Of a stretch of DNA of 64,000 nucleotides, positions 19,225-31,838 are shown piece by piece. The notes beneath the pieces were generated by a model. The model saw only the letters and a program-made list of their open reading frames with translations. It was not told where the DNA came from and ran no database searches. Position 1 is the stretch's first letter. Each line of letters opens with the position of its first letter. Where the stretch lies: positions 1-64,000 of the forward strand of contig JAFRAH010000021.1 of assembly GCA_017405525.1 (NCBI GenBank), given 5' to 3'. Both the position numbers and the translations under genes were made by a program. This DNA comes from Synergistaceae bacterium. GTDB lineage: Bacteria > Synergistota > Synergistia > Synergistales > Aminobacteriaceae.

Positions 19225-19257
19225 GACCCAATCACGTTGAGACAGGAGAATACACAC

Positions 19258-20622
19258 ATGAACTACAGGACAGAACGCGACTCAATGGGAGAAATTCAAG
19301 TCCCTTCATGGTCATACTGGGGGGCTCAGACACAAAGGAGCTCCGAGAATTTCCCGCAGGACACCGAACGAATGCCCATGCCCATAATCCACGCCATAGC
19401 TATCGTCAAGAAAGCCTCAGCACTCGCAAACTTCAAGGCCGGAAGACTGGACAAGAAACGCAGGGACATCATCATTACTGTGTGTGATGAGATACTCGCA
19501 GGGAAACTTGATGCACACTTCCCGCTTGTTGTGTGGCAGACAGGCTCAGGCACTCAGACTAACATGAACGTCAACGAGGTCATAGCTGGACGTGGCAACG
19601 AGATAGCCGGTGAAAAGCTCCTTCACCCGAACGATCACGTGAACATGTCGCAGAGCTCAAATGACACTTTCCCTTCGGCCATGCACATAGCCGCCGTAAT
19701 GGAGACAACGCAAAAACTTTTCCCTGCTCTTGACGCTAGTATCTCAGTCCTCGAACGCCTCAAGACTGAGAACATGAACATCATCAAGACTGGACGCACT
19801 CACCTTCAGGACGCAGTGCCTATAACTTTTGGGCAGGAGGTCTCAGCATGGCAGGAGATGATCTCACTGGGCAGGAAACGAATCACTGAGGCCATGACGG
19901 AGCTTTACCCCCTTGCACTCGGAGGGACGGCAGTAGGTACGGGCCTCAACGCTCCCGAAGGTTTCGCCGAAGAAGCCGCCAACGAGATAGCCCGGCTCAC
20001 AGGCCTGCCGTTCATCACCAGTCCGAACAAGTTTCACGCGCTGTCCTCAATGTCGGCAATGTCCTATGTTCACGGGGCACTCAAGGCACTTGCTGAGGAC
20101 ATGATGAAGATTGCGAACGATATACGATGGCTTGCGTCGGGGCCACGTTGCGGATTGGGTGAGATATTCATTCCTGAGAACGAGCCGGGAAGCTCAATCA
20201 TGCCGGGGAAGGTCAACCCAACACAGTGCGAGGCTCTCACTATGGCCGCCGTCCAGGTCATGGGCAATGACGCGGCTATAGGTTTTGCGGCATCACAGGG
20301 GAACTTCCAGCTCAACGTGTTTTTGCCGGTGATTGCGTACAACTTCCTTCAGTCAGTAAATCTTCTTGGGGGAGTGTTCTCATTCTTCACGAGAAAGTGT
20401 CTTGACGGTATACGTCCCAACACTGAGAGAATGAGCGGGAACCTCACGAAATCCTTAATGCTTGTTACTGCCCTCAACCCCTACACAGGCTACGACAACG
20501 CCGCAAAAATCGCTAGGAATGCCCACGAAAAGAACATTACCCTGAAGGAGTCAGCCGTCATTCTTGGGATATTGACCCCTGAAGAGTATGATGAGTATGT
20601 AGTTCCTGAGAGGATGGTTTGA
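19258..20622 (+). CDS. fumC: Fumarate hydratase, class II
   Basis: The 454-residue homotetrameric enzyme interconverts fumarate and malate without an iron-sulfur cluster. Diagnostic segments are SGTQTNMNVNEV, the substrate loop NMSQSSNDTFPSAMH, GRTHLQDA with its His, and the superfamily signature GSSIMPGKVNP. Start ATG 19258 follows ACAGGAG. The 3' end overlaps the convergent ogt gene by 65 bases, so the last residues of each protein are encoded on opposite strands of the same DNA. Confidence 0.95.
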   Translation: MNYRTERDSMGEIQVPSWSYWGAQTQRSSENFPQDTERMPMPIIHAIAIVKKASALANFKAGRLDKKRRDIIITVCDEILAGKLDAHFPLVVWQTGSGTQTNMNVNEVIAGRGNEIAGEKLLHPNDHVNMSQSSNDTFPSAMHIAAVMETTQKLFPALDASISVLERLKTENMNIIKTGRTHLQDAVPITFGQEVSAWQEMISLGRKRITEAMTELYPLALGGTAVGTGLNAPEGFAEEAANEIARLTGLPFITSPNKFHALSSMSAMSYVHGALKALAEDMMKIANDIRWLASGPRCGLGEIFIPENEPGSSIMPGKVNPTQCEALTMAAVQVMGNDAAIGFAASQGNFQLNVFLPVIAYNFLQSVNLLGGVFSFFTRKCLDGIRPNTERMSGNLTKSLMLVTALNPYTGYDNAAKIARNAHEKNITLKESAVILGILTPEEYDEYVVPERMV

Positions 20623-21097
20623 ACGCCGCCCCTTCATGCCTGAGAAGCCACGCCTTCCGCTCAAGTCCTCCGACGTAGCCCTTGAGACTCCCGTCATGGC
20701 CTATGACCCTGTGGCAGGGTATGATGATGCTGACTCTGTTTTTGCTGACCGCTACCCCACCAACCGCGCGGGGTGATGATGAGACCTTCCGGGAAATTTC
20801 GCCGTAAGTTACCGTGTGGCCGTAAGGAATCGTGAGGAGAACGTTCCAGACCTTGCGCTGAAATTCAGTGCCCTCAATATGGAGGGGTGGGGTAAAGTCA
20901 GGAGCTTGGCCGGAAAAATAAACGTCAAGCCATTGTTCAGCCATCTTCAGCGTAGGGTGCTCAGGGTTTGCGCGTGAGCCTTCAAGGTTTGCGGGGAACT
21001 CACGGCCTCCATAGAGCCATAAGCCAGTCAGCCCCTCATCATCACAGGCAAGAAGTATCCTGCACATTGGCGAGTCATAATCCTTCAGGTAAATCAT
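20558..21097 (-). CDS. ogt: Methylated-DNA--protein-cysteine methyltransferase
   Basis: The 179-residue suicide repair protein moves a methyl group from O6-methylguanine to its own Cys. The active site IIPCHRVIGHDG and the helix-turn-helix region IPYGHTVTYGEIS are complete. It lacks an AdaA-like domain and is Ogt-like. Start ATG 21097 follows GGAGG. The last 25 or so residues are a low-conservation tail that overlaps fumC in the convergent direction. No transcription terminator is visible on its 3' side; fumC coding sequence takes that place. Confidence 0.93.
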   Translation of the reverse strand: MIYLKDYDSPMCRILLACDDEGLTGLWLYGGREFPANLEGSRANPEHPTLKMAEQWLDVYFSGQAPDFTPPLHIEGTEFQRKVWNVLLTIPYGHTVTYGEISRKVSSSPRAVGGVAVSKNRVSIIIPCHRVIGHDGSLKGYVGGLERKAWLLRHEGAAFKPSSQELHTHHTLQGSISQE

Positions 21098-21123
21098 TCT
21101 GGAATGTCCTCCATAATAATCTG

Positions 21124-21166
21124 GAAAATAAAACCGGGCAGTGAAGTATCATAACCTCCTGCCCGG
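21124..21166 (-). terminator. Terminator of pfkA
   Basis: CCGGGCAG (21134-21141) pairs perfectly with CTGCCCGG (21159-21166). The A-rich stretch 21124-21133 supplies the T-run on the minus strand. Confidence 0.85.
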
Positions 21167-21171
21167 CAGTT

Positions 21172-22161
21172 CTAGGCTATTACGTTTGGCACTGAGATTG
21201 CATCAAGTATCTCGTAGCGTATCATGGGAAGGTTCTTATTCATGGCCAGAGCTTCCTCAATGGGAATTTCTACGATGCTCCCGTTCTGTGTGCATATGAC
21301 GCTCCCCGAACGTCCTTCAGCGAACGCCCTCACAGCATAGTAGCCCATTCGCGTGGCAGTCTCGCGGTCTCTTCCGGTTGGAGCTCCGCCTCTCTGGACA
21401 TGACCCAGAACAGTAACGCGCGGGTCAAGACCAAGTGCCTCGTGAATCTTCTTGCCGAACTCGATGGCACTTCCTGCACCTTCAGCGACGACAACCGTGA
21501 AGTTCGTTACTCCTGAGAGCCGGGCATTCTGTATCTTCTTCACCACGTCCTCCTCAAAGTTCACCTCACGTTCAGGGATCAGTACGCACGTAGCACCTAC
21601 GGCAATTCCGACATAGAGAGCCAGAAATCCCGCGTGCCTGCCCATGACCTCAACGACTGAGCAGCGTTCATGGCTCTGCATTGTGTCGCGTAACTTGTCG
21701 ATGCAGTCTATTGCGGTGTTGCAGGCTGTGTCGAAACCTATCGTGTAGTTCGAGCAGCCTATGTCGTTGTCGATTGTTGCGGGGATTCCCATAACCGGGA
21801 TGCCAAGACGTGAGAGCTCAAGCGCGCCCCTGAATGTCCCGTCGCCTCCGATTGCAACGATGCCGTCAAGACCCAGGACCTTGCAGGTGCCTACAGCCTT
21901 CTCGCGTCCCTTCTCGGTCATGAACTCCTCACTTCGGGCGGTGTAGAGTATAGTTCCTCCACGCCCGATGATGTGCCTGATTGCGTCGTTGTTGAGGATG
22001 ATGAAGTCGCTGTTGATGAGACCCTGCCAGCCCCTGCGGATGCCTATGCACTCGATGCCGAAATGCATTGCCGATTTTGCCACCGACCTGACTGCAGCAT
22101 TCATTCCGGGAGCGTCGCCGCCTGATGTGAGAACGCCGATGCGCTTTATTTTCTTCTCCAT
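21172..22161 (-). CDS. pfkA: ATP-dependent 6-phosphofructokinase
   Basis: The 329-residue glycolytic enzyme phosphorylates fructose 6-phosphate. It opens with RIGVLTSGGDAPGMNAAVR, has GGDGTFRGA for nucleotide binding (a Gly at the position that is Asp in PPi-dependent forms), and carries the catalytic PATIDNDI and VEVMGRHAGFLA. Start ATG 22161 follows AAGGAG by about 13 bases. It is a single-gene unit. Length and motifs are those of the bacterial allosteric ATP enzyme. Confidence 0.95.
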   Translation of the reverse strand: MEKKIKRIGVLTSGGDAPGMNAAVRSVAKSAMHFGIECIGIRRGWQGLINSDFIILNNDAIRHIIGRGGTILYTARSEEFMTEKGREKAVGTCKVLGLDGIVAIGGDGTFRGALELSRLGIPVMGIPATIDNDIGCSNYTIGFDTACNTAIDCIDKLRDTMQSHERCSVVEVMGRHAGFLALYVGIAVGATCVLIPEREVNFEEDVVKKIQNARLSGVTNFTVVVAEGAGSAIEFGKKIHEALGLDPRVTVLGHVQRGGAPTGRDRETATRMGYYAVRAFAEGRSGSVICTQNGSIVEIPIEEALAMNKNLPMIRYEILDAISVPNVIA

Positions 22162-22201
22162 TGGGATAAAATTTCTCCTTTGCGTTCAAGTTTTGGGATG
22201 C

Positions 22202-22210
22202 TGATATAAT
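22202..22210 (+). promoter_or_regulatory. Extended -10 promoter for the coiled-coil gene at 22260
   Basis: TG-a-TATAAT, with no clear -35, lies 50 bases before ATG 22260 in the divergent interval with pfkA. Confidence 0.55.
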
Positions 22211-22259
22211 AACACCGCAATGTTAATTTTTCCCCACACAGAAAGGACAATTTATTTTT

Positions 22260-22907
22260 ATGCAGCCTACAGATTGGAGTACGCTGAAACAGAACCAAGA
22301 ACTTTATGAGCTTTTCCTGAAGGTTATATGCGCTGAGAAGCCCGAAGGTGAAGTGTGGCAATATAATTACATACCTGATATACGCGAGACCATCAGAAAA
22401 GCAGTTGAACAGGTAAAGCCCTACTTTGATTCCGAAGTCTTGGGGCAGATAAAGATAGACAGGGAAATATACAGGCCAGTTGATGAGGCAGTAACTGTTC
22501 TAAGGGAAAAGTACAGGCATCTGAAAGAGTTTCATGATGAGCTTGATTCTAGGCTTGAGGAACGGAAAAAGAAACTCAATGACAAACTTGCTAAATTAAG
22601 TAAACGCAGGAAGAAAACAGAAGAGCTCACAAGAGAGATCACAAGCCTGAATGCAGAGATTGAGGAACTGAAAAAGCTGGAGGAGCAAAAGGAAGAGTTC
22701 AGGACACAGCTAGAAAACTTCACTGCCAGCATAATGGGTATAGCCAGCTTACGCATCAAGGAAAGAAACGATTTCATTCAAGCCAGCACAAATATACTTG
22801 CCGGAGCCTGCTGGGATTTTGTGGATTACCAGTTCAATACGTGGAATATGTGCAGGGGAAACAGGGAAGTATTTACGCGTGAAGGTTTCCAGATAGGCAG
22901 TCCTTGA
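22260..22907 (+). CDS. Unknown coiled-coil protein, 215 aa
   Basis: This soluble protein has an N-terminal helical part (residues 1-75) and a long charged coiled coil (about 85-155, rich in Glu/Lys with heptad Leu). A C-terminal segment with Trp and aromatic residues ends at FQIGSP. I do not recognise a family. The gene is somewhat more A+T-rich than its neighbours, which may point to accessory origin. Its TGA stop (22905-22907) lies in the same frame as the next gene, whose open frame continues directly; see the entry at 22920. The two may work together or be halves of one ancestral reading frame. Confidence 0.65.
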   Translation: MQPTDWSTLKQNQELYELFLKVICAEKPEGEVWQYNYIPDIRETIRKAVEQVKPYFDSEVLGQIKIDREIYRPVDEAVTVLREKYRHLKEFHDELDSRLEERKKKLNDKLAKLSKRRKKTEELTREITSLNAEIEELKKLEEQKEEFRTQLENFTASIMGIASLRIKERNDFIQASTNILAGACWDFVDYQFNTWNMCRGNREVFTREGFQIGSP

Positions 22908-22919
22908 CATGGAGATGTC

Positions 22920-27202
<4,283 letters not shown>

Positions 27203-27238
27203 TGGGGATAATGTCTCCTTTGTGAAAATCTTAATGTC

Positions 27239-27247
27239 TGCTATATT
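27239..27247 (+). promoter_or_regulatory. Extended -10 promoter for the 94-aa repeat protein
   Basis: TG-c-TATATT lies 43 bases before ATG 27291 and divergent to lysS. Confidence 0.4.
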
Positions 27248-27290
27248 TTATTACACGTTCAAAATATTCATTAAGGGAGTGAGCCTGTTC

Positions 27291-27575
27291 ATGTCGAAAT
27301 TTGCGGAAGCCTCCTCGTTAATCGTGAACAACGGTACGATTATGAGCGGTGATTTGGTGCTTGAGAACCTGACGATTAACATTTACCTTGATGCTGAACA
27401 TGCCGGGAACTTGGGCGATATAGTCATAAACAGCGGGCAGGTAATGAGCGGCGATATAGTCATAAAGAACTCATCAGTGAATATATATCCTGAGAGCGGC
27501 AGGAGGACAACGATAACGATAGACAGGAACGTTACGCCTCTGGGAAAAGTCATAAGCCTTCCGATGGGTGAATAG
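27291..27575 (+). CDS. Unknown 94-aa protein built of an internal beta repeat
   Basis: ATG 27291 follows AGGGAG. The protein has no signal peptide or membrane segment. Two units of about 36 residues repeat the pattern VNNGTIMSGDLVLENLTINI and INSGQVMSGDIVIKNSSVNI, that is N-x-G-x-x-M-S-G-D-x-V-x-x-N-x-x-x-N-I-Y. This periodic hydrophobic/polar pattern suggests short stacked beta strands, as in a mini beta-solenoid or bactofilin-like rung. It is followed after ten bases by a YbaK-type deacylase and is probably co-transcribed. Family and function are unknown. Confidence 0.65.
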   Translation: MSKFAEASSLIVNNGTIMSGDLVLENLTINIYLDAEHAGNLGDIVINSGQVMSGDIVIKNSSVNIYPESGRRTTITIDRNVTPLGKVISLPMGE

Positions 27576-27585
27576 GTGCAGGGCA

Positions 27586-28065
27586 ATGGAGGAAGTACTA
27601 GCGAGGCTTGAGGAGCTCGGCATTAAGTATGAGCTTGAGGAACATGAAGCAGTCTTCACGATTGAGGCGATAATCTCACTCGGCCTGAACAAGAAGGGAA
27701 TGATACCCGTCAACCTGTTCTTGCGGGACGAGAAGGGGAAGCGTCATTTCCTGGTGATACATGACGGGGAGAAGCACACGGACTTGAAGGCGTTGCGGGG
27801 GCAGATAGGGAGTTCGCGTCTGAGTTTCGGGTCAGATGAGCGGCTGATGAGGCACTTGGGACTTACGCGGGGGGCTGTCTCACCTTTCGGGCTCATCAAC
27901 AACACGGCTCATGATGTCGAGGTGGTGATTGACGGGAGCATCAGAGGGCGTGAGGTCTTGGGATTTCACCCGAACGTGAATACTGCGACTGTGTGGCTGG
28001 GATGGGAGGACTTCATGAAGTTCATTGAGGCTTGCGGTAATCCTGTGAGGTTTGTGGAGTGCTGA
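27586..28065 (+). CDS. YbaK/ProX-type aminoacyl-tRNA deacylase
   Basis: The 159-residue protein clears mischarged tRNA (usually Ala- or Cys-tRNA-Pro) in trans. It follows the PrdX/ProX pattern: ELEEHEAVFTIEAI near the N-terminus, NLFLRDEKGKRHFLVIHDGE with the conserved Lys, and the C-terminal signature GAVSPFGLINNTAHDVEVVID. The length agrees with free-standing ProX proteins. The start is ATG 27586 after AGGTG; a GTG at 27568 in frame is less well placed. It may also be a YbaK-like protein of different specificity. Confidence 0.88.
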   Translation: MEEVLARLEELGIKYELEEHEAVFTIEAIISLGLNKKGMIPVNLFLRDEKGKRHFLVIHDGEKHTDLKALRGQIGSSRLSFGSDERLMRHLGLTRGAVSPFGLINNTAHDVEVVIDGSIRGREVLGFHPNVNTATVWLGWEDFMKFIEACGNPVRFVEC

Positions 28066-28182
28066 GGGGCTCAGGCAACACAGGGATTATTACCTTGTAC
28101 AACTGCCCCTGCGTAATGACTGCTCCGGCTATTAGGTTTGTCGTATGTGAAGCTGTCAACATAAGCGAATATACCCCCTGCG

Positions 28183-28216
28183 AAAAAAAATCCCTCCCGA
28201 ATTTCCTTCAGGAGGG
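28183..28216 (-). terminator. Terminator of the EF-G-like gene
   Basis: CCCTCC (28192-28197) pairs with GGAGGG (28211-28216). Eight A at 28183-28190 give the T-run on the minus strand. The 120 bases between this hairpin and the deacylase stop hold no supported gene. Confidence 0.75.
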
Positions 28217-28233
28217 CAGAATTTCCCTGTGAG

Positions 28234-30315
28234 CTACTCTTCTTCCTCGTCTTCCTTCTTGTGGGCAGCAATAACCTTCTTGGCTATGTCTCCCGGAACT
28301 TCCTCGTAGTGTGAGTACTCCATCGAGAACGAGCCTTCACCTGAAGTCATCGAGCGCAGATCCGTCGCGTACCTGAACATCTCCGACAATGGCACCTGAG
28401 CCTTCACGACCTGCAGCTTGCCGTGAGCCTCCATGCCCATAACACGGCCTCGCCTTGAGTTGAAGTCGCCCATAACGTCGCCCATGAACTGGTCAGGCAC
28501 AGTAACCTCAACGTCCATAACCGGCTCAAGAAGAACCGGGTTAGCGTCCATGATGCCCTTGCGGAATGAGAGCCTTGTAGCGAGCTTGAACGACATTTCC
28601 GAGCTGTCCACGTCATGATACGAGCCGTAATAGAGCTCTGCGCTGAAGTCCACAACCGGGAATCCTGCAAGCGGCCCTGCAACCATGTACTCCCTGAGTC
28701 CCTTCTCGACTGCCGGGATGAAGTTACGCGGAACTGCACCGCCAACAACGCTGTCGATGAACTTGAAGCCTTCCCCGCGCTCAAGAGGCCTGTAGCGTAT
28801 GTACACGTCTCCGTACTGGCCATGACCGCCCGACTGTTTCTTGTGCTTGCCCTGAGCCTCTGCCATCTTCCGGATCGTCTCACGGTAGGGAACCTGCGGG
28901 GTCTTCGTGTCGAGTTCAACCTTGTAGCGTTCCTTCATCTTCGCGAGTACTATGCTGATGTGCATATCTCCCATGCCGGATAATACGTTGTCCCTTGTCT
29001 CGGCGTTCTTCTCGAATGTCAGCGAGCAGTCTTCCTCAAGGATACGGGATATTGCGTTACTGAGCCTGTCCTCGTCCTCACGTGATTTCGCCACAACCGC
29101 AACACTGTATACAGGCTTCGGGAACTCAATGGGCGGGAATTTCGCGGAGAAACCTCCCTTTGTCGCGAGGGTATGGCCGACCTTTGCGCTCTGGAGCTTG
29201 GGGATTGCCACGATGTCGCCAGCTATGACCTCCTTAACGTCCTTGCCATCTTTGCCCGTCATGGCCTTGAAGGAGGATATACGCTCGTCTTCTCCCTGGT
29301 CAACGTTGTAGATGCTGCTGCCTTCGGATGAGAGGGTGCCGGAATATACGCGGATGAACGAGAGCTTGCCGACGAAAGCATCAGCCATGACCTTGAAGCA
29401 CAATGCCGAGAACGGTGCATCAGTCTTGGGCTCAACCTTAACGCCGTCGCTTGCCTCAACTGCCCCGATGTCGACAGGTGAAGGGAAGTAGTCAGCGATG
29501 AAGTCCATGAACTGGGGAACGCCGATATTTGCGGTTGCTGAGAGTGCGAAGACGGGCATTATGCGTTTGGCGGCAATGGCTTTCTTCAGGGTGCGCTCAA
29601 TGTCTGCATCTGAGACCGTCTCACCCTCAAGGTATTTCTCCATGAGCTCATCATCCATCTCAATAGCCGCCTCAATGAGTGCCTCTTTTGCGCTCTCAGT
29701 ATCTCCGGCCATGTCTGAAGGAACGTCGCCCTCCGTGAATTTCCCCGAACCATCAGGCTTGTACGTGTATGCTTTGCCCCTGAGAACGTCAACAATTCCT
29801 GTGAACTTTTCGCCCGCACCAATGGGCAGGAACACAGGAAGTGCATTCTGCGAGAACTGGGACTTTATGTCGTCGAGTACCTTCTGGAAGTCTGCGTTCT
29901 CCCTGTCCATCTTCGAGATCACGAACGAGACAGGGGCATTATGGTGTTCGGCGTATTCCCATGCCTTCGAGGTCTGGACCTCAATCCCTCCGACCGAGCT
30001 CACGAGGATTACTGCAGTATCAGCTACACGAATTGCCGCGCTCATTTCGCCGGTGAAGTCAGCATAGCCGGGAGCATCAAGGACGTAGAAGGTCTTTCCC
30101 TTGCGTTCGAGTGTGAGAAGTGAGGTTGAGATTGAGATGTTGCGTTTCTGTTCTTCGGACTGGAAGTCGCTTACTGTGTTTCCGTTCTGGACATTGCCCA
30201 TCCGGGTGATGTTGCCGTTGTCGAATAGCATTGCCTCAGCGAGTGAAGTTTTGCCCGCGCCGCCATGTGCGCAGAGTGCGAGGCTTCTAGTGTCTTCGGG
30301 TTTACGTACCCCCAT
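28234..30315 (-). CDS. Elongation factor G-like GTPase
   Basis: This 693-residue translational GTPase has all EF-G domains. The P-loop is AHGGAGKTS rather than the canonical AHIDHGKTT-like sequence, the G3 motif is DAPGYADF, and G4 is SKMD. The conserved domain IV segment (SGGHGQYGDVYIRYRPLE) and domain V are present. The altered P-loop and the ending EEDEEEE are typical of the EF-G-like paralogues found beside a standard EF-G in many anaerobes. Such paralogues may act in ribosome recycling or as a helper; the role here is not settled. It is a single-gene unit. Confidence 0.9.
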   Translation of the reverse strand: MGVRKPEDTRSLALCAHGGAGKTSLAEAMLFDNGNITRMGNVQNGNTVSDFQSEEQKRNISISTSLLTLERKGKTFYVLDAPGYADFTGEMSAAIRVADTAVILVSSVGGIEVQTSKAWEYAEHHNAPVSFVISKMDRENADFQKVLDDIKSQFSQNALPVFLPIGAGEKFTGIVDVLRGKAYTYKPDGSGKFTEGDVPSDMAGDTESAKEALIEAAIEMDDELMEKYLEGETVSDADIERTLKKAIAAKRIMPVFALSATANIGVPQFMDFIADYFPSPVDIGAVEASDGVKVEPKTDAPFSALCFKVMADAFVGKLSFIRVYSGTLSSEGSSIYNVDQGEDERISSFKAMTGKDGKDVKEVIAGDIVAIPKLQSAKVGHTLATKGGFSAKFPPIEFPKPVYSVAVVAKSREDEDRLSNAISRILEEDCSLTFEKNAETRDNVLSGMGDMHISIVLAKMKERYKVELDTKTPQVPYRETIRKMAEAQGKHKKQSGGHGQYGDVYIRYRPLERGEGFKFIDSVVGGAVPRNFIPAVEKGLREYMVAGPLAGFPVVDFSAELYYGSYHDVDSSEMSFKLATRLSFRKGIMDANPVLLEPVMDVEVTVPDQFMGDVMGDFNSRRGRVMGMEAHGKLQVVKAQVPLSEMFRYATDLRSMTSGEGSFSMEYSHYEEVPGDIAKKVIAAHKKEDEEEE

Positions 30316-30336
30316 AGTGAATAAACACCTTCCCTA

Positions 30337-30366
30337 TTGTGAATTGTATTGTGATGAGGGTATTAT
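30337..30366 (+). promoter_or_regulatory. Promoter for the small secreted paralogues
   Basis: TTGTGA (30337-30342) and TATTAT (30361-30366) are separated by 18 bases. An oppositely directed TATAAT overlaps the -10 box and could serve the EF-G-like gene, giving overlapping divergent promoters. Confidence 0.45.
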
Positions 30367-30410
30367 ACTACGTGAAGTTATGGCATTACGGCTGAAGGAG
30401 GGGTAATTTC

Positions 30411-30770
30411 GTGAAAAGGTATCCTGTCATTCTTGCGGCTTCATTGATGGGCTTGTGCTTGATGTGCTTCATGGCTTCCGGGGAAGTTACGGTAGAGAGC
30501 AGGGACATAGCGGCCGGTGAACTGTCTCAGGAGCTCAGAAACCGGGGCATCATGAACGACAACTGCGAGCTGGTCTATGAGGGTGCTGACATGGCCGAAG
30601 GCGAGGCACTGTGGCACTTCAGGCTTGAGGAGAAATTCCCGGAACATATCGCGGTGATTGGGTACTATTACGTCAGCTCTGAGGGTCAGATGTACACTTA
30701 CGACATAGCGAACGACACAGTAACAGAGCTCGAAACTCAAAGGGGGAATGAACATGAGGAGATGCGTTAG
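30411..30770 (+). CDS. Small secreted protein, paralogue 1 (119 aa)
   Basis: The start is GTG after AAGGAGGGG. A signal peptide (residues 1-24, ending FMASG) precedes a small domain of about 90 residues. The pattern ELSQELRNRGIMNDNCELVY, ALWHFRL, then YYYVSSEGQMYTYD recurs in the next gene. The YYYVSxEG...Y-x-YD strand pair resembles PepSY-like or small alpha/beta exported domains, but I cannot name a family. It overlaps paralogue 2 by 17 bases and is co-transcribed. An exported sensor, inhibitor or adhesin-type role is possible but unsupported. Confidence 0.75.
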   Translation: MKRYPVILAASLMGLCLMCFMASGEVTVESRDIAAGELSQELRNRGIMNDNCELVYEGADMAEGEALWHFRLEEKFPEHIAVIGYYYVSSEGQMYTYDIANDTVTELETQRGNEHEEMR

Positions 30771-31080
30771 TGTTCTTGTTGTCGTTGCGGTCTTGTCCTT
30801 GTTACTGGGAGGTGCTGAGGGCAGGACTACAGAGAAACGGGCAGAACAAATACTGACACGGGAGCTCCAGAACCGGGGGATCATAAAGAGCGGCCAGTTC
30901 GTCATGAGTGATGGAAGTGAGGAGATTGACGGCGAAAAGTTCTGGATATTCCGGCACGCGGCAGATGGTGAGTATATGATCTCCACCATCAACTACTACT
31001 ACGTGAGCGCGGAAGACGGGGAAATATACCGTTATGACCTGATTGAAGATGAGCTGATCCCGATTGATGAAGTGGAATGA
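30754..31080 (+). CDS. Small secreted protein, paralogue 2 (108 aa)
   Basis: ATG 30754 is seven bases after AGGGGG inside the preceding gene; ATG 30748 is too close to that site. A signal peptide of about 20 residues (VLVVVAVLSLLLGGAEG) is followed by the same domain as paralogue 1: ELQNRGIIKSGQFV, KFWIFRH and YYYVSAEDGEIYRYD. The two likely arose by tandem duplication and have diverged to less than half identity by eye. A hybrid kinase and its regulator lie next door on the opposite strand. Confidence 0.75.
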   Translation: MRRCVSVLVVVAVLSLLLGGAEGRTTEKRAEQILTRELQNRGIIKSGQFVMSDGSEEIDGEKFWIFRHAADGEYMISTINYYYVSAEDGEIYRYDLIEDELIPIDEVE

Positions 31081-31084
31081 TTTT

Positions 31085-31119
31085 ATCCCCTCTGCAAAAA
31101 ACAGGGGGGATTTGTTTTG
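31085..31119 (+). terminator. Terminator after the secreted paralogues
   Basis: ATCCCCTCTG (31085-31094) pairs with CAGGGGGGAT (31102-31111) with one wobble pair, followed by TTTGTTTTG. Confidence 0.8.
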
Positions 31120-31123
31120 TGCG

Positions 31124-31816
31124 TTACTTGCCATCAAAGAAATTCTGTATTATCGCCTTTATGTCCTTCAGGGGTAAAGTCTTCAGCATATGACCCTGTG
31201 GCTTCAGTGCATCAATCTTTGCTATGCTCTCGTTGTCAGTCTTTGCCGTCAGGAACATCACGGGAATATTCGCCGTATTAGCGTCCCCCCTCAGTGCCTC
31301 AAGTATCTGCGGGCCGTTCATGTCGGGCATCTCGTAGTCCAGAAGTATCAGGTCAGGCTTAGCGCGTGAAAGTATCTTCAGGGCATTGGCTCCCGAATTT
31401 GCGGGCAAGACCTTGTAGCTCGTGCTCAGTCCCTCGCGTAACGTCCGAATCATCACAGCGTCATCATCCACAAGCAGCAATGTCCGCTGAACTTCCCCTG
31501 TGTTCTCCGAGAGTGCCGAGAGCTTCGCACGTATCTCGCTGGCGTTGAACGGCCTCACGAATGCACCTGCACCCTTGATGTCCGAGCCGTCTACTTCCTG
31601 CTGGTTGCCGAGTATGAATACTTTTGCCCCAGTGAACGACTTCACACGCTCCGAACTCTCAAGCCCCGCAAGGTTCACTAGGACTATGCCCGGAACATGC
31701 TCCACCTCATCGCCTGAACGTACCTGCATGATCTCGAACGAATCACCCAGTGCCTTCACGAGCATATCAGCTCCCATAGTTGGCCTGTCGCTGACGTACA
31801 ATATCTTTTCCTTCAT
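31124..31816 (-). CDS. Response regulator with a degenerate and an intact receiver domain
   Basis: Residues 1-108 have a receiver-like fold (KILYVSDRP..., ending GAFVRPFNASEIRAKLSAL) but lack the acidic pocket and phospho-Asp. Residues 110-230 are a normal receiver with the acidic cluster VDDDA, the phospho-acceptor Asp in LLDYEMPDMNG, FLTAK and the switch Lys in MLKTLPL. There is no output domain, so it probably acts through protein contacts or as a phosphate shuttle. It lies 22 bases downstream of the hybrid kinase and shares its operon. Confidence 0.88.
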   Translation of the reverse strand: MKEKILYVSDRPTMGADMLVKALGDSFEIMQVRSGDEVEHVPGIVLVNLAGLESSERVKSFTGAKVFILGNQQEVDGSDIKGAGAFVRPFNASEIRAKLSALSENTGEVQRTLLLVDDDAVMIRTLREGLSTSYKVLPANSGANALKILSRAKPDLILLDYEMPDMNGPQILEALRGDANTANIPVMFLTAKTDNESIAKIDALKPQGHMLKTLPLKDIKAIIQNFFDGK

Positions 31817-31838
31817 GTAATCCTTCCTTTCGTCTCGT

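Noticed and set aside
22905-22919. Selenocysteine insertion at the TGA
   Set aside because: The small hairpin includes the TGA in its own stem and is too short for a bacterial SECIS, and no selenoprotein family is recognised. Kept only as one of several explanations.
28071-28271. A 66-codon minus-strand frame between the deacylase and the EF-G-like gene
   Set aside because: Half of it overlaps the EF-G-like gene end and the terminator. The segment YVDSFTYDKPNSRSSHYAG looks protein-like, but it has no start or neighbours, so only a chance or tiny remnant is possible.
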